This document shows positions 23,171 through 33,923 of a stretch of 64,000 bases of DNA, in pieces. The notes beneath the pieces were generated by a model. The model saw nothing but the letters and a program-made list of their open reading frames with translations, searched no databases and had not been told where the DNA came from. Source of the DNA: Zygaena filipendulae (lineage: Eukaryota > Arthropoda > Insecta > Lepidoptera > Zygaenidae). Every line of letters starts with the position of its first letter. The first letter of the stretch is position 1. The position numbers and the translations under genes were made by a program. The stretch is from assembly GCA_907165275.2 (NCBI GenBank), contig OU015650.1, forward strand, positions 13,608,001 through 13,672,000. Reading direction: 5' to 3'.

Positions 23171-23489
23171 ACTGTGCAGTATCTATCCATGCTGATTCAC
23201 GCATTACGATAGGTAGACAACTATAAATAATATAATTTAATATTAGGAATTTAAAAATAAATTATTTTCAGAGCTTTTTATAGGTTACCTATACGTTGAA
23301 TCAGGACAAGCTGTTATGGAACTAAAGATTTTCTCTGGTTTAAGATTCTTTATTCTCAAAAGATTAATACATAATCACACATACACATTTTCTATATAAT
23401 TATGTAGTTAGTTGGAACATAGTATAAAAGTTTGAGACTAGTTATATTTTAAATCGTGCTATTTATTATTACTAGGTAGTTGTAATAAT
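23171..23489. other. Unassigned spacer
   Basis: Nothing recognised. Confidence 0.35.
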
Positions 23490-23650
23490 TCCGGATTTCA
23501 GAGATTCTGCAGGAACTCCAGGATAAGGTGTCCTTCTCTGTATCCGTAACAACGTGTTTGCATAATTTCATGTTTATCGGTTCAGTGGAAAAACGTGAAA
23601 GCGCAACAAACAAGCAAGCAAAGTCACATTCGCATTTATAATATTAGGTA
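23490..23650 (+). repeat. Dispersed repeat family A, 5'-truncated
   Basis: TTCTGCAGGAACTCCAGGAT through GTCCTTCTCTGTATCC to the end CGCATTTATAATATTAGGTA. Confidence 0.7.
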
Positions 23651-23954
23651 AACTACGTAAAAGGGTAAGAAATCCGATCGATTCATATAAATTGAGGCTC
23701 CTTCCTGTTGCCGCCAAACTGTACGGTCCAATAGCCAGACGCGCCTGCGCCATTAACTGACGTGTTTCAGACATTATGCACTTCCGGTTGCTTCCAGCCG
23801 CGTCCGCCCACTGGACCTATAGCGGACGCGGTACAGTGCAGCGGTATCACAGGATACCTACTAGGCGATCATTTTAAATTCTTTGTATAACCCAAGCAAA
23901 GAATACTATTTTAATACTACGTACAGAAGCGAACTTCTTTATAGGGGTGATAGA

Positions 23955-24045
23955 CACTAACAGCGTACACTAACAGCGTACACTAACAGCGTACACTAAC
24001 AGCGTACACTAACAGCGTACACCGGTACACCGGTACGCTGTTAGT
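23955..24045. repeat. 13-bp minisatellite with inverted terminus
   Basis: Five exact head-to-tail copies of CACTAACAGCGTA (23955-24019), then two CACCGGTA units, then one inverted copy TACGCTGTTAGT (about 24034-24045). The array can fold back on itself. Confidence 0.85.
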
Positions 24046-24120
24046 ATTGTGATGTGTCGGACAATATCAATTTGGAACTCTGTTTGCCGGATGCCGCGCG
24101 AGCCCTACGCCACAAGCAGG

Positions 24121-24186
24121 GTAGGGATGTTGACGATTTTCAAAAATAAAAATTCTAATTAGTCCGTCAGTTACATAATAAAAAAT
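24121..24186 (+). repeat. Family C element, 5' fragment
   Basis: GGGATGTTGACGA followed by CTAATTAGTCCGTCAGTTAC, then stops exactly where the foldback element at 24188 begins. Confidence 0.65.
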
Positions 24187-24187
24187 C

Positions 24188-24546
24188 CCACCAAAAACAT
24201 TTTCATGTAAAATGATGCCAAGACGAGTCCATATGACGGGATCATCAAAAAGTTATCAGTTCTCATGTAGAGCCAAGCTTATAACTCTACACACCCATTT
24301 CGCTCCATTCACATGGACGTAAGGTGAAAAATTTATCCACTGACTTTGCTCTTATACAAAGGTTCTTGCAGTAACGAAACGGCCAAGCCACATATTCTGA
24401 CTAAGGTGTAGAGTTTGTGAAGTTAGGCCTTGTAGAGTTAGCTGTAGAGTTATTAGCTTGGCTCTACATGAGATCTGATAACTTTTTGACAGTGCCCGTC
24501 ATATGGACTCGTCTTGGCATCATTTTACATGAAAATGTTTTGGTGG
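24188..24546. mobile_element. Foldback element with about 105-bp arms
   Basis: Left arm from 24188 (CCACCAAAAACATTTTCATG) and right arm to 24546 are inverse copies over about 105 bp with roughly 90% identity, including AAGACGAGTCCATATGACGG and GTAGAGCCAAGCT. The arms flank a loop of about 130 bp. The + frame at 24417-24605 runs along the right arm and is not a gene. Confidence 0.75.
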
Positions 24547-24996
24547 AATTTCATTTCTTTTTAAGTCAAAATTGCGGAATTCTCATACAAACTTCCATCC
24601 CCTAGTTTAAGGGGTTGGGGGATAAAAGTTACAAGTTTTATAATTTTTTCGTTGTTTGGGTACTAATACTAGCTTTACATCCTAAATTTCAGCTACGGGA
24701 CGCAAGTTATAAGGGTTCAAAAAAACGACGAAGCGCTTCGAGAAAAGATAGGTACCTATAGTGCTCGGTAAAATTAGGACTGATAGTAGGTAAGTAAATT
24801 TTTACTTGAATAAGCTGAATTGTAGGCATGGCAGGGCTTATAGTTTGATTCAAATTAAAGCTACACTGTATCAGACCTTATTGGTTTAAGTTGCTCTTTA
24901 AAATAAAAATAGATACTAGATCAAGTAACCTTTGAAAAGAAATTATTTGGGTCAAGTCGTCCTAAGATATACGTGTAAATTGCAGTTAGCCTAAAA
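24547..24996. other. Unassigned spacer
   Basis: No supported feature. Confidence 0.35.
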
Positions 24997-25316
24997 TAGT
25001 ACATTGTTATCCTAGGGGTGAAAGTAACTTTCTTTCTCCCGAGGATAACACTGTGCTTTTCATTACGAATGCAAGGAAAGTCAAAATAAAATAGGAATTA
25101 GCTAAAGAAAAAAATGAGTGAATTTTATTTTACATAAATCAACCATTAGGTGTGCTTCTGGCCAGTAAGTATGCCCCCTATGACATAAAAAAAAAACTTT
25201 AGTTTCTGCAGTATCCAGCTGTCAGTTGAAAGCGATTCTCCCTAGGGCTGAAAAATGTTACTTTCAACCCGCTTCTCAGGCAACTTCAGACCTACTTTCC
25301 GAGTATGAGTAATGAA
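24997..25316 (+). mobile_element. Family B element, short form
   Basis: Left end ACATTGTTATCCTAGGGGTG; right end inverse of CATTACTCATACTCGGAAAG. The subterminal block GGGTGAAAGTAAC recurs inverted as GGGTTGAAAGTAAC near the other end. Short version lacking the GC-rich hairpin module. No coding capacity. Confidence 0.7.
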
Positions 25317-26787
25317 AAATATATTAAAACCTTTCTGCTTGCACAAGTGTAGCAATTGAGTCAAAACAGTATTGTTACAGTCGGTACTGAGTTGTTTTGA
25401 AGCATAAATGAAGTGAAATTCTCATTACAATGCATGTAACAATAACGAATTCTAAGTAAAAAACCAATACCTAAGTACTTAGGTACGCACGTACGTAATT
25501 ACATGCCATGCATTTGTAGCGGTTATGTGGTTCTGCTATAGCAACAAACCAGGTATTATAACTGAGATATTGCTCATATAATGATTGAACTCATTGTTAA
25601 AAAAATGCAGAAATATTTTAATGGCAAAAGATTTATCGAATACAGTTTAATTATTAATATTGATTAAACCATGCACGCGGTCTAAGAACATTGAATGTAT
25701 TATACTAATTAAGTGCTTCATAATAGAACACCATACCTATATAGTTATATTTTTTGCGTGATACGGACGATCTTTCAAAAACATGGTACCTACTTATAAT
25801 TTCAAACTGACGCGTAGTTGCCAGCCAGTTGGACATCAGCTGTGATTCTTCCACACTTGCGTTGAACAATCACTGACAGTTACATCACACACCATCGGAA
25901 CTGACAGTCCAATGACGTATGGAACTGGTTATTTACGAAACTGAAGGAAAAAAAAAAACTTGTGACGATAGTATTTTTGTACTTTCGTTCATAACACGTC
26001 AATCTGGCGAATATTTACGAAGTCGAAGACTAGAAATAATATTATTATATAACGTAAATCCACGGTTATTCAGTGGTAGAGTTCGCGCTGCTTATTTACA
26101 GGACAGATGTATTTACAGGACCCGATTCCTGATCTACGGGTCTTTACTCTTTACAAGCGAATAAAAGTGATCATAAAGGAAAACATCTTGCCTTATCTAT
26201 ACCAGATAATATTATAACGAGGTGAAGTTAGTGAGTTTGTGAGGTTGTAGAGGGTAGTCTCTGGAATAGTATTATATTATCTATGCTCTGGATCTACTAA
26301 ATGGATTTTGAGAATTGTTTCACTTTCTTCCTATAACCAAAATATCGAGAAAACAATTTTGTAAAATGGTGTAATTATCGTACCTATAGCAACTAAAAAT
26401 AAAAGCAGGACTGAATTATAAGTAGAATGAAGACAAAGAGATCCAAATCCAGTCTAGCTTAGTATATATCTGGTGTGACCATATAAGTCTTGAAAACCGT
26501 AGCACCGGCAAACATCCTGAAATAGTACGTCGCAGTCGATAGTAAAATTCGCAATAAAGCACAGGGTTTCAGTGTTATTTTACTATGGTTAAAATATACG
26601 GACATCAAAGTTCGGACTAGATATTGATGATGTGTGGTCGATGCAATTATTAAAAATCTAACATATTGGTGGATTGGTGATTGATGATAGAATAAAATTT
26701 TGAAGATATTAGTATATTATAACCTTTTAGAAGCCTTCTCGCACAAGCAATGTTACAATATTTAGCCATGTTTATAATTTTAATTTT
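25317..26787. other. Unassigned spacer
   Basis: AT-rich; a + frame at 25919-26164 has no family resemblance. No supported gene. Confidence 0.4.
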
Positions 26788-26915
26788 ACTAGCTGGGCCC
26801 CGCGGTTTCATCCGCGTGAACTAAAAAGTAGCCTAATTCACTCTTCATAACATCAGCTGTGGAAGTCCTATCAAAATCGGTCCACCGTTTCGAAGATTCA
26901 CCCGCTTGAGTTTTG
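26788..26915 (+). repeat. Dispersed repeat family A, truncated
   Basis: CTAGCTGGGCCCCGCGGTTT start followed by a divergent middle (AAAAGTAGCCTAATTCACTC) shared in part with the cluster at 12.7 kb. Confidence 0.65.
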
Positions 26916-27042
26916 GAATTTACGCAGAAACTCCAAATTTCTTTTATTCTTCTTCTCCTTACAATAACTAACACAAAAAAAATAATTTGCGAACTTGCTC
27001 CAACCGTTCACGTGGGAAAGAGGAATTCATTTTTATATATGT

Positions 27043-27515
27043 ATAGCTGTCCCCCGCGATTTCATCCGCGGTAATTTCGGAGTTCCCGCGGAGGCTGCGG
27101 GAAAAAAATTCTCTATGTCCTTCAGTTCCCGAAAGAATTCCGGGATAAAAACTATCCTATCTTTTAAGTTGGACCATTTTATGAATGGTTACAAAATTTT
27201 ATCAAAATCCGTTCAGTAGTTTCGGAGTCCATCGCGGACAAACAACGTGACACGTGATTTATTTATATTAAGACTAGCTGTCCCCCGCGATTTCATCCGC
27301 GGTAATTTCGGAGTTCCCGCGGAGGTTCCGCAAAAAAGTACTCTATGTCCTTCAGTTCCCGAGGGAATTCCGGGATAAAAACTATCCTATCTTTTAAGTT
27401 GGACCATATTATAAAAGGTTGCAAAATTTTATCATAATCCGTTCAGTAGGTTCGGAGTCCATCGCGGACAAACAACGTGACACGTGATTTATATATATTA
27501 GATAATATAGATACG
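27043..27515 (+). repeat. Family A variant 3, head-to-tail dimer
   Basis: Two tandem units of about 235 bp (27043-27272, 27273-27515), each TAGCTGTCCCCCGCGATTTC to ACAACGTGACACGTGATTTA. The same variant occurs as a dimer at 40156-40580. Confidence 0.8.
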
Positions 27516-27967
27516 AATGTTGGAAATAAATAATATCTAATAATTTCCACTTTAGTTTCCTATAGCTAAGTAAAAAAGCTCTCGTCGATCGTTGTCAACC
27601 CTGATGCAAAGTAATGACACATCCAAGTCTCCGAAGTAATAAACTCATTGCTAATTTAAGTAAACCACAATTAGAACGAACCGCTGAATACTCGTCCGTT
27701 CCCGCTCCCGCTCCGCTCAATCTATTCTTTATCATCTGTCGATACATATAGCAATAAGAAGCGCTTCTTGTTGCTATATGTACACGTTCATCACGACCTT
27801 AACTTCTGTTTCAGAAAGGGATATATGTATTGACATATTTTTTCAGGTGGTTTTTAAAGTTTCTTTTTGGAACGTCGTTAAATATTATACAATGGAAGTG
27901 ACGCTCATAAAGTCAATGGAAGTGACGCACGTGAAGTTATTGGCAACGACATGCATGCAACATTCAT
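27516..27967. other. Unassigned spacer
   Basis: No gene. Two ATGGAAGTGACGC motifs about 24 bp apart (27894-27930) are the only local repeat. Confidence 0.4.
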
Positions 27968-28324
27968 TTTCATTACTCATACTCGGAAAGTAGGTCTGAA
28001 GTTGCCTGAGAAGCGGGTTGAAAGTAACACTTTTCAGCCCTAGGGAGAATCGCTTTCAACTGACAGCTGGATACTGCAGAAACTCAAGTTTTTTTTTATG
28101 TTTACTTACTGGCCAGTAGCACACCTAATGGTTGATTTATGTAAAATAAAGTTCACTCATTTTTTTCTTTAGCTAATTCCTATTTTTATTTTGACTTTCC
28201 TTGCATTCGTAATGAAAAGCACAGTGTTATCCTCGGGAGGAAGACTTATTTAGTCCCTCGATCTAAATAAGTCTCGGGACTAAATAAGTTACTTTCACCC
28301 CTAGGATAACAATGTACTATTATT
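27968..28324 (-). mobile_element. Family B element, short form with stem remnant
   Basis: Reverse-oriented copy: CATTACTCATACTCGGAAAG at the left, inverse of TTATCCTAGGGGTG at the right. It keeps the outer stem of the hairpin module (ACTTATTTAGTCCCTCGATC against CTCGGGACTAAATAAGT) but lacks the GC-rich tip found at 34.4 and 54.9 kb. Confidence 0.7.
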
Positions 28325-28414
28325 CATCGTCTCACGCAGTGCTTGTACTATGGGTACCAAACAACTGATTAGTATATTATATACACAAAATAAATAGTAA
28401 ACGCCCACACTCAG

Positions 28415-28510
28415 GGTCAACAAAAATGCAGAGTCGCAAAAATGTTCACCCTTATGCGGAGCTCGAGTCTCGAACCCGCGAAGCCTAGCGCAGCAATCAC
28501 GCTGTCGTAA
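28415..28510 (-). repeat. tRNA-derived SINE fragment
   Basis: On the minus strand, GACAGCGTGATTGCTGCGCT and then GCGGGTTCGAGACTCGAGC form an A-box-like and a B-box segment. It does not fold as a complete tRNA; a SINE head is the likely origin. Confidence 0.45.
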
Positions 28511-28650
28511 GGATATCCGGTAAGACCGTAAGACTGATTTTCTTCTCTATAGAGTCATTAAAGTTAGTAACTCGGAAAAAGCTTTGACGATTTGCATTCA
28601 TATTCCAGGTAGGTGCTTATTTAATGTTTACTTTTCAAGTTTATCCATTA

Positions 28651-28820
28651 CTAGCTGTTTTCCGCGTTAATTTCGGAGTTCCTGCGGGAATTCGGGATAA
28701 CAATAATATAGCCTATATTACTCAGGGATAATATAGCTTTCTAATGATGAAATAATTTTTGAAATCGATCCAGTAGTTTTTGAGTTAAATCGTAACAAAC
28801 AAACAAAAAAACAAAAAATC
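28651..28820 (+). repeat. Dispersed repeat family A, diverged copy
   Basis: CTAGCTGTTTTCCGCGTTAA, GAGTTCCTGCGGGAATTCGG, ending near the AACAAACAAAC tract. Confidence 0.7.
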
Positions 28821-29401
28821 AATCAAATCTAAAATCTATCTCAAAATGGCACTTCAAGCCAATTTTCCTGTGGAAAGTTATACAACTACGCCAGTTTTGG
28901 GACTTATTGAGTTGCGTACACACTACGTAAGTTTATTAAAATGGTAGGTAAACATGTTGAGATTTTAGAACTTGAAATATTATGAGCAAAGCATTAGGTA
29001 TGGCCTAATAATACTTACTACACTGACTCATAGGTACCTACCCTTAATTATACAGCGAAATTTACAAAAAGGTTATTTTGTAAAGTGATAGATTGAAATC
29101 GATTTTTACAGAAATAGCTTCGTTGCGCTGTCTGTGGCCTTGTATTATATTAGAAAGGTATATTTAGTTAAGTAATTCAAAAGTTGAAGTAATAGCTGAT
29201 GCGAAGTAGGTAAGGCCGACCGATATAGCTTGAAGGGAAGGAGGCAGATTATATTTAATGAATAAAATCGATACAACCGGCGGCGGTGCCCGTGGAAAAT
29301 AAACTGTGGGACACCATGAGGCTAGGGCCACACTACATAGAGGTTCGTTTATTGCTAAGAGCTAAGCTACTCACCAAGTGACTGATCCTAGGGAACAGAC
29401 A
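28821..29401. other. Unassigned spacer
   Basis: No supported feature. Confidence 0.35.
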
Positions 29402-29592
29402 TCCTTACTAATATTATAAATGCGAAGTGGAGTTTTTTTGTTTGTTACGCTTTCACGGCTAAACGGCTCAACCGATCACCACGAAATTTTGCACACCCGT
29501 TATCAGGGGTGCAGAGAAGGATATACGCTACTTTTTATCTATTTTTATTTATTTTATCCCGGAATTCCCTCGAGAACTCCGAAATTAATCAT
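29402..29592 (-). repeat. Dispersed repeat family A, reverse copy
   Basis: TCCTTACTAATATTATAAAT to GAATTCCCTCGAGAACTCCG; the first reverse-oriented copy in the window. Confidence 0.75.
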
Positions 29593-30410
29593 TTTTGTTT
29601 AGAACGGAATGTTTGGATGAAAATATTTTCCGATAAATATTCCGTCTTTAAGAAAAATAATTTCAAGGCAAGCCTAGATTTGGATATGGGGGGAAGCAAT
29701 TTAGTTCTAATTGATTTCTGGTTTATGACGAGAACTTCATACCGCCAGTCCTTCACGCAGTGTGCCCGCTCCCACGCTAGGGCCCGACCCATTCGCACAC
29801 AAAAAGCCCGTACGTCACCATCCGTTGAAGCCGGTTCCGAAACTCGGTGGTCCGCATTCAAATTGCAGTTATTGCACTAGCACAAAAGTAAATAATAACA
29901 GAGCCGAGCAGAGCGTATTTAGTTACATCACTCAGAGTCAGAATATGATTTAAGTATAATAATATTTTTTTTATATTTCAAACAAATTTTTGAAGAAGGG
30001 CATTAGATTAGTGACCTATTTCGTGCGCCCACCTCAATCTCAATGCCATGTCAGCGCTAACCTCTTGACTCCTATCCGGTAATTATCTACTTAGCATTCG
30101 TCCGGTCTGGCCCGACGGGACGGCTTGGGTTGAAGTGACTCACGCCACACGCTCGTAGACCTTCGTACCTACCTACCTACTCCGGCAACTCGGCACTGCA
30201 GACGGGAGCTCAAATTTCTCTCAAACGACAGGACAGATAGACAGTAGGACCGATCGTCGAAAAATTACCAAATGAAAACCCTGAATTATCACATACCTAT
30301 TTCTTTTTAGATTTCTTTAGGTTTTAATGCTTATTCAAGTTCGATAAAACGTTAATCAACATCATCTTCTAAATTATAGTGTTGAATTGTCATCTTTTAA
30401 ATACCAGCGA
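29593..30410. other. Unassigned, GC-richer in places
   Basis: A block at about 29740-29870 is open on both strands and GC-richer. I see no protein family or splice support. Possibly an old transposon fragment. Confidence 0.35.
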
Positions 30411-30649
30411 GATACGAACTCAGACCAAATAAAAACTAAAGACGGAACGTCTCGAACAACGAAGTGAAGCCGGTTGCGTATGCATGTGGTGCTTAGGAAA
30501 GTGCCACAACGATTCCCAGGCATGGTGTCTTTTTCTTGTAAGTGTGTGCGTGTTTCTGTGTACGTGCACGGCGTGGTGTCTTTTTCCTGGCTTCACTTGT
30601 TTGTTCTACGCGTTCCGTCTTTAGTTTTTATTTGGTCTGAGGATACGAA
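30411..30649. mobile_element. hAT-like foldback MITE with 8-bp target duplication
   Basis: The element is 30419-30641. Ends CTCAGACCAAATAAAAACTA and the inverse at the right match over about 50 bp with few differences. It is flanked by exact 8-bp direct repeats GATACGAA (30411-30418 and 30642-30649). An 8-bp duplication is typical of hAT elements, although the terminus CTCAGACC is not the usual CAG-N-G. No transposase inside, so it would move by another element's enzyme. The + frame at 30474-30725 is chance. Confidence 0.85.
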
Positions 30650-30801
30650 ATGTGCGCAAAATTTTGTTATAATATTTGACGTTTTTAACGGTTTTGTTTT
30701 GGTTACCTATGTCTTTATGAAATAGCGCGATCAACCGAAGCGACGCGATCGACGTTTTTAAGCCTGTCATCCCAAGACCTAAATTTTATTACTCTCAACT
30801 A

Positions 30802-31008
30802 TGTTACCAAATAACTGTTTCCGGAAACTGTTTATGGCGGGATAAAAAACCACCAAATAACTTGAGTATAACATGGGTTTATTGGTATAACACAGGAGTC
30901 GCGGGCTATACCGAGTTTGCATAATAAAACTTTAAACTTGCCTCACAGTGTAGTTTGTTTGTCAGCGTATCACTCAAAAACGCCAGAACACACCGCCCTG
31001 GCGTAACA
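30802..31008 (+). mobile_element. Possible solo LTR
   Basis: A 207-bp segment that begins TGTTAC, ends GTAACA and contains CATAATAAAAC as a possible polyadenylation site. Flanks AACTA and ATCTA match at the last three bases and at the first, so the duplication is imperfect. No second LTR or internal retroelement is adjacent. Confidence 0.4.
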
Positions 31009-31191
31009 ATCTAATTAGTTTGTGTCCTGCATATGGAATTTATTTACTTTTATCGCTCTTTTATCTTGGTATTTCGCGATATTGGAACGTTTACTTTTAT
31101 CTCGGTAAGTACAGCAATGAGTCGAAGGAATTCCGAAAATCACAGGTAGGTTTATATTTTATAATATAGGTACATAGTAACAAGGCTAACT

Positions 31192-31410
31192 GGACGCAGA
31201 TAAGCAATAACATGTTAACTCACAAAACGAAGTTATTGATTCAGAACGATTTATTGAGCGTTAAAGAACGTTTTTTAATTACATTGTTTAAATATGTAAC
31301 TAAAAATTGAACATAAAAATGTTGAAACAAAATGGCGCTATAATTTGAAAACCTTAATTTACTAAAAATTTCTCCAGTGTGGGTTAACACACTATTGCTT
31401 ATCTATGTCC
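31192..31410 (+). mobile_element. Family D MITE, copy 1
   Basis: TIRs of about 33 bp: left GGACGCAGATAAGCAATAAC, right inverse GGACATAGATAAGCAATAGT. It is flanked by exact 4-bp repeats AACT (31188-31191, 31411-31414). Interior AT-rich, non-coding. A second copy at 44570-44805 also has an exact 4-bp duplication. Confidence 0.85.
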
Positions 31411-31414
31411 AACT

Positions 31415-31853
31415 GTAAGTTAACTCATGAAACAAGATTCAATTTCAGAAAATGCTAGGCAACAAGGCCGCAGTACTGTATCTATCTCTGTATCGTCGGC
31501 GAGCCATCGTCCAAATTACTGAGCATTGCAATCATTCAATTACCGTACCCATTGCTGAGTCCGACACGATATAAACGTATGTTCAGATGAGTTTCTAGTT
31601 TCCCTGAAACTATTTATTGAACAGGTTCCAAAATTCGTTGACTGATAGGAAGCTACAACATTCCTAAGTAGCATAAAATACCCCAGAACAAATGAATAAT
31701 AAAATTACTCTCGAGGGAGTCATAGAATGACTTTGGTATAAAGTAGGTGATTAAGAGGATAGCTAGTAGAATAATACGGCGAAAGTCTGGGTAGCTGTTG
31801 AATTTTTGTAAAAATAATATGTTTTGTATGTTTAAGACTCACATCATGTCAAT
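31415..31853. other. Unassigned spacer
   Basis: Nothing recognised. Confidence 0.35.
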
Positions 31854-32179
31854 GGGGATGTGGACTACTTTTAAAAAACAAAATTCTAATTAGTCTGTCA
31901 GTTAGAAAATAAAAAAACAATAGACACGTATTTTTTTCTTTTTTAAATAAATTAAAATATACAGAGATAAAGCGCATCAAAATTTAGGGCGAGGGGGTCG
32001 TGACGTCACTAACCGCGAAAACCGCCACACAAACTGTCAGAATAGTGACGTCACGCGAAATTTCAACTCAATATATTGCCGTTATTTTTTGATTACGTAA
32101 AAAAAAGAAAAAATACGTGTCCAATATTTTTTAATAATCTACAAGACGGACTAAAAAATAAAAATTAGACAACATGCCC
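31854..32179 (+). mobile_element. Family C MITE, full-length copy 2
   Basis: Nearly identical to the copy at 21781-22107 across 326 bp, including both GTGACGTCAC palindromes and the A-rich AAAAAAGAAAAAATACGTGT block. Ends GGGGATGTGGACT and inverse GGGCATGTTGTCT. Confidence 0.8.
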
Positions 32180-32375
32180 ATTAATGGATTATTATCAGTG
32201 TGGAATCAATTAGGTAGTTTTTTGTGAAGTGTTATCATAATTTGAACGAGACAAACAGATTAAATAAATTCTGGCTCAACGCACAGTATACTGTTATCTC
32301 ATCTTTTTATGTGCAAAGAATTATTGAGAGAATCCTGCTGGTGCGTAGGCTGTTGTTTTAACCCCTGAGGGTGAC

Positions 32376-32439
32376 AACGACAACTTCCCAAAACGACAAC
32401 TTCCCAAAACGACAACTTTCGAAAACGACAACATCCTAA
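32376..32439 (+). repeat. 16-bp tandem repeat, four units
   Basis: AACGACAACTTCCCAA twice exactly (32376-32407), then two units with three and two differences (32408-32439). Confidence 0.9.
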
Positions 32440-32698
32440 ACGCATCACTCAAAGACGGATTGCACGGATTTGAATGTTTGACATTAGCTTGTACATCGTC
32501 TGGATCACAATTAAATAACATAACGTAACATGATAAGGTAACGTTTTACGGTTATGTTTTGGTAACGTTAACGCCCATTGTGATAGTGGACACAGCGGCA
32601 GTAATAAAAGAGAACTTTGGCAACGAGCGATGTTGTCCCCGAGCGCCGCGTGCAATCGAATGAAGAGCTGTGCCTAGCTGGCGGGGAAAATACTGCTA
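32440..32698. other. Unassigned spacer
   Basis: Short; no supported feature. Confidence 0.35.
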
Positions 32699-32980
32699 TA
32701 GCGTCGCTGCGCGTGCGAATCCGCGTAAGAGCAACTTGTAAAGACCGCGTATTTGCGTTTTGACAGGAGGAAGAAAAATAAATCTCGGCGTTTTCAATTC
32801 TTATTACCGACTGAACTTAACAGCTTGTGCTTCACAACTTTCTTTATTCGAAAATAACGTAAATTTACCCGTAGTTTTCGTCTACTTTCTACAAAATCAC
32901 TTATTTGAGCTTAGTGCGTTTTATTGTTACGCGGTATTAACAAATTGCTCTTACGCGGGATCGCACGCGCAGCGACGATA
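32699..32980. mobile_element. TIR element flanked by TA
   Basis: TIRs of about 45 bp: left TAGCGTCGCTGCGCGTGCGA, right inverse TATCGTCGCTGCGCGTGCGA, both continuing through CCGCGTAAGAGCAA. TA at both outer edges suits a Tc1/mariner-type MITE. 282 bp, no transposase. Confidence 0.75.
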
Positions 32981-33233
32981 GGTTTCCATCATAAGTATTT
33001 ACAACTAGCTGCGTTCGTGACTTTGCATACGTTTTACACGATATTTTTTCCGCGGAAATGGGATTATTTATTTATTTAACTACACTTGACAGAACGCAGT
33101 CTATATAAGATATAGAGATATTACACATACTAGTATAGAGCGATCGTGTCATTCAAAATTCTGTTTGAAATTTAAATACAAAATCGATTGAATGTGAGTA
33201 ATAACACTGGAAATATACAATGATATCCTACTT

Positions 33234-33449
33234 CCTACTAATATTATAAACGCGAAAGTTTGTAAGTATGAATGGATGGATGGATGGATGTTTGTTACTC
33301 TTTTACGCAAAAACTACTGAATGGATTTAAATGAAACTTTACAATAATATAGCTTATATATCAGATTAACACATAGGGTACTTTTATCCCGGAATTCCCG
33401 CGGGAACTCTGAAATTAACGCGGGTGAAACCGCGGGGCACAACTAGTCT
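33234..33449 (-). repeat. Dispersed repeat family A with ATGG microsatellite
   Basis: Reverse copy of the 7.2-kb subfamily: CCTACTAATATTATAAACGC, a (ATGG)n tract at about 33270-33289, and GCGGGTGAAACCGCGGGGCA. Confidence 0.85.
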
Positions 33450-33645
33450 ACTATATACTAGATATAATAGCATCAATTTGTTATGTCGTCCCTTGAAGAG
33501 TTCTCCAGTTTAGTAGAATTTCATTGGATATAATCATAAAATTATACGGAATCCTTTAGAAGGCATTACCATCGGATATTAAAAAAACTTGACTTAATTA
33601 AGATATTCATGAAGTGAAGATAATAAATATAAATCTGTATCTAAC

Positions 33646-33885
33646 GGCCGCACTCAGAGTCAACTTTAATGATTACTTAGTTAAGTATAGATTTTTAAAA
33701 GAAAACTGCCGCAATCAGAGACGTTCAGTTAATTAATGTTAATTGGCATTTAATGAGATGTAAGTAACTTAATTAGTTAAATGCCAATTCACATTAATTT
33801 ATTAAACTTGTCTGATTGCGGCAGTTTTGTTTTAAAAATCTATACTTAACTAAGTAATCATTAAATTCGACTCTGAGTGCGGCGG
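33646..33885. mobile_element. Foldback MITE, about 100-bp arms
   Basis: Left GGCCGCACTCAGAGTCAACT and the inverse of the right end GCCGCACTCAGAGTCGAATT match for about 100 bp through TAGTTAAGTATAGATTTTTA and AAACTGCCGCAATCAGA. One half of the same family lies at 45366-45508. Confidence 0.8.
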
Positions 33886-33923
33886 TAAGTATTCCTTCTT
33901 TTTGATAAAGCTAAAAAGATTTT

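Noticed and set aside
22843..23226. Protein-coding gene in the CpG-dense block
   Set aside because: Three frames on two strands are open at once because of composition; no splice sites or family support any one of them.
29589..29953. GC-richer frames on both strands
   Set aside because: Composition suggests old coding DNA, but I could not match any family or find splice sites.
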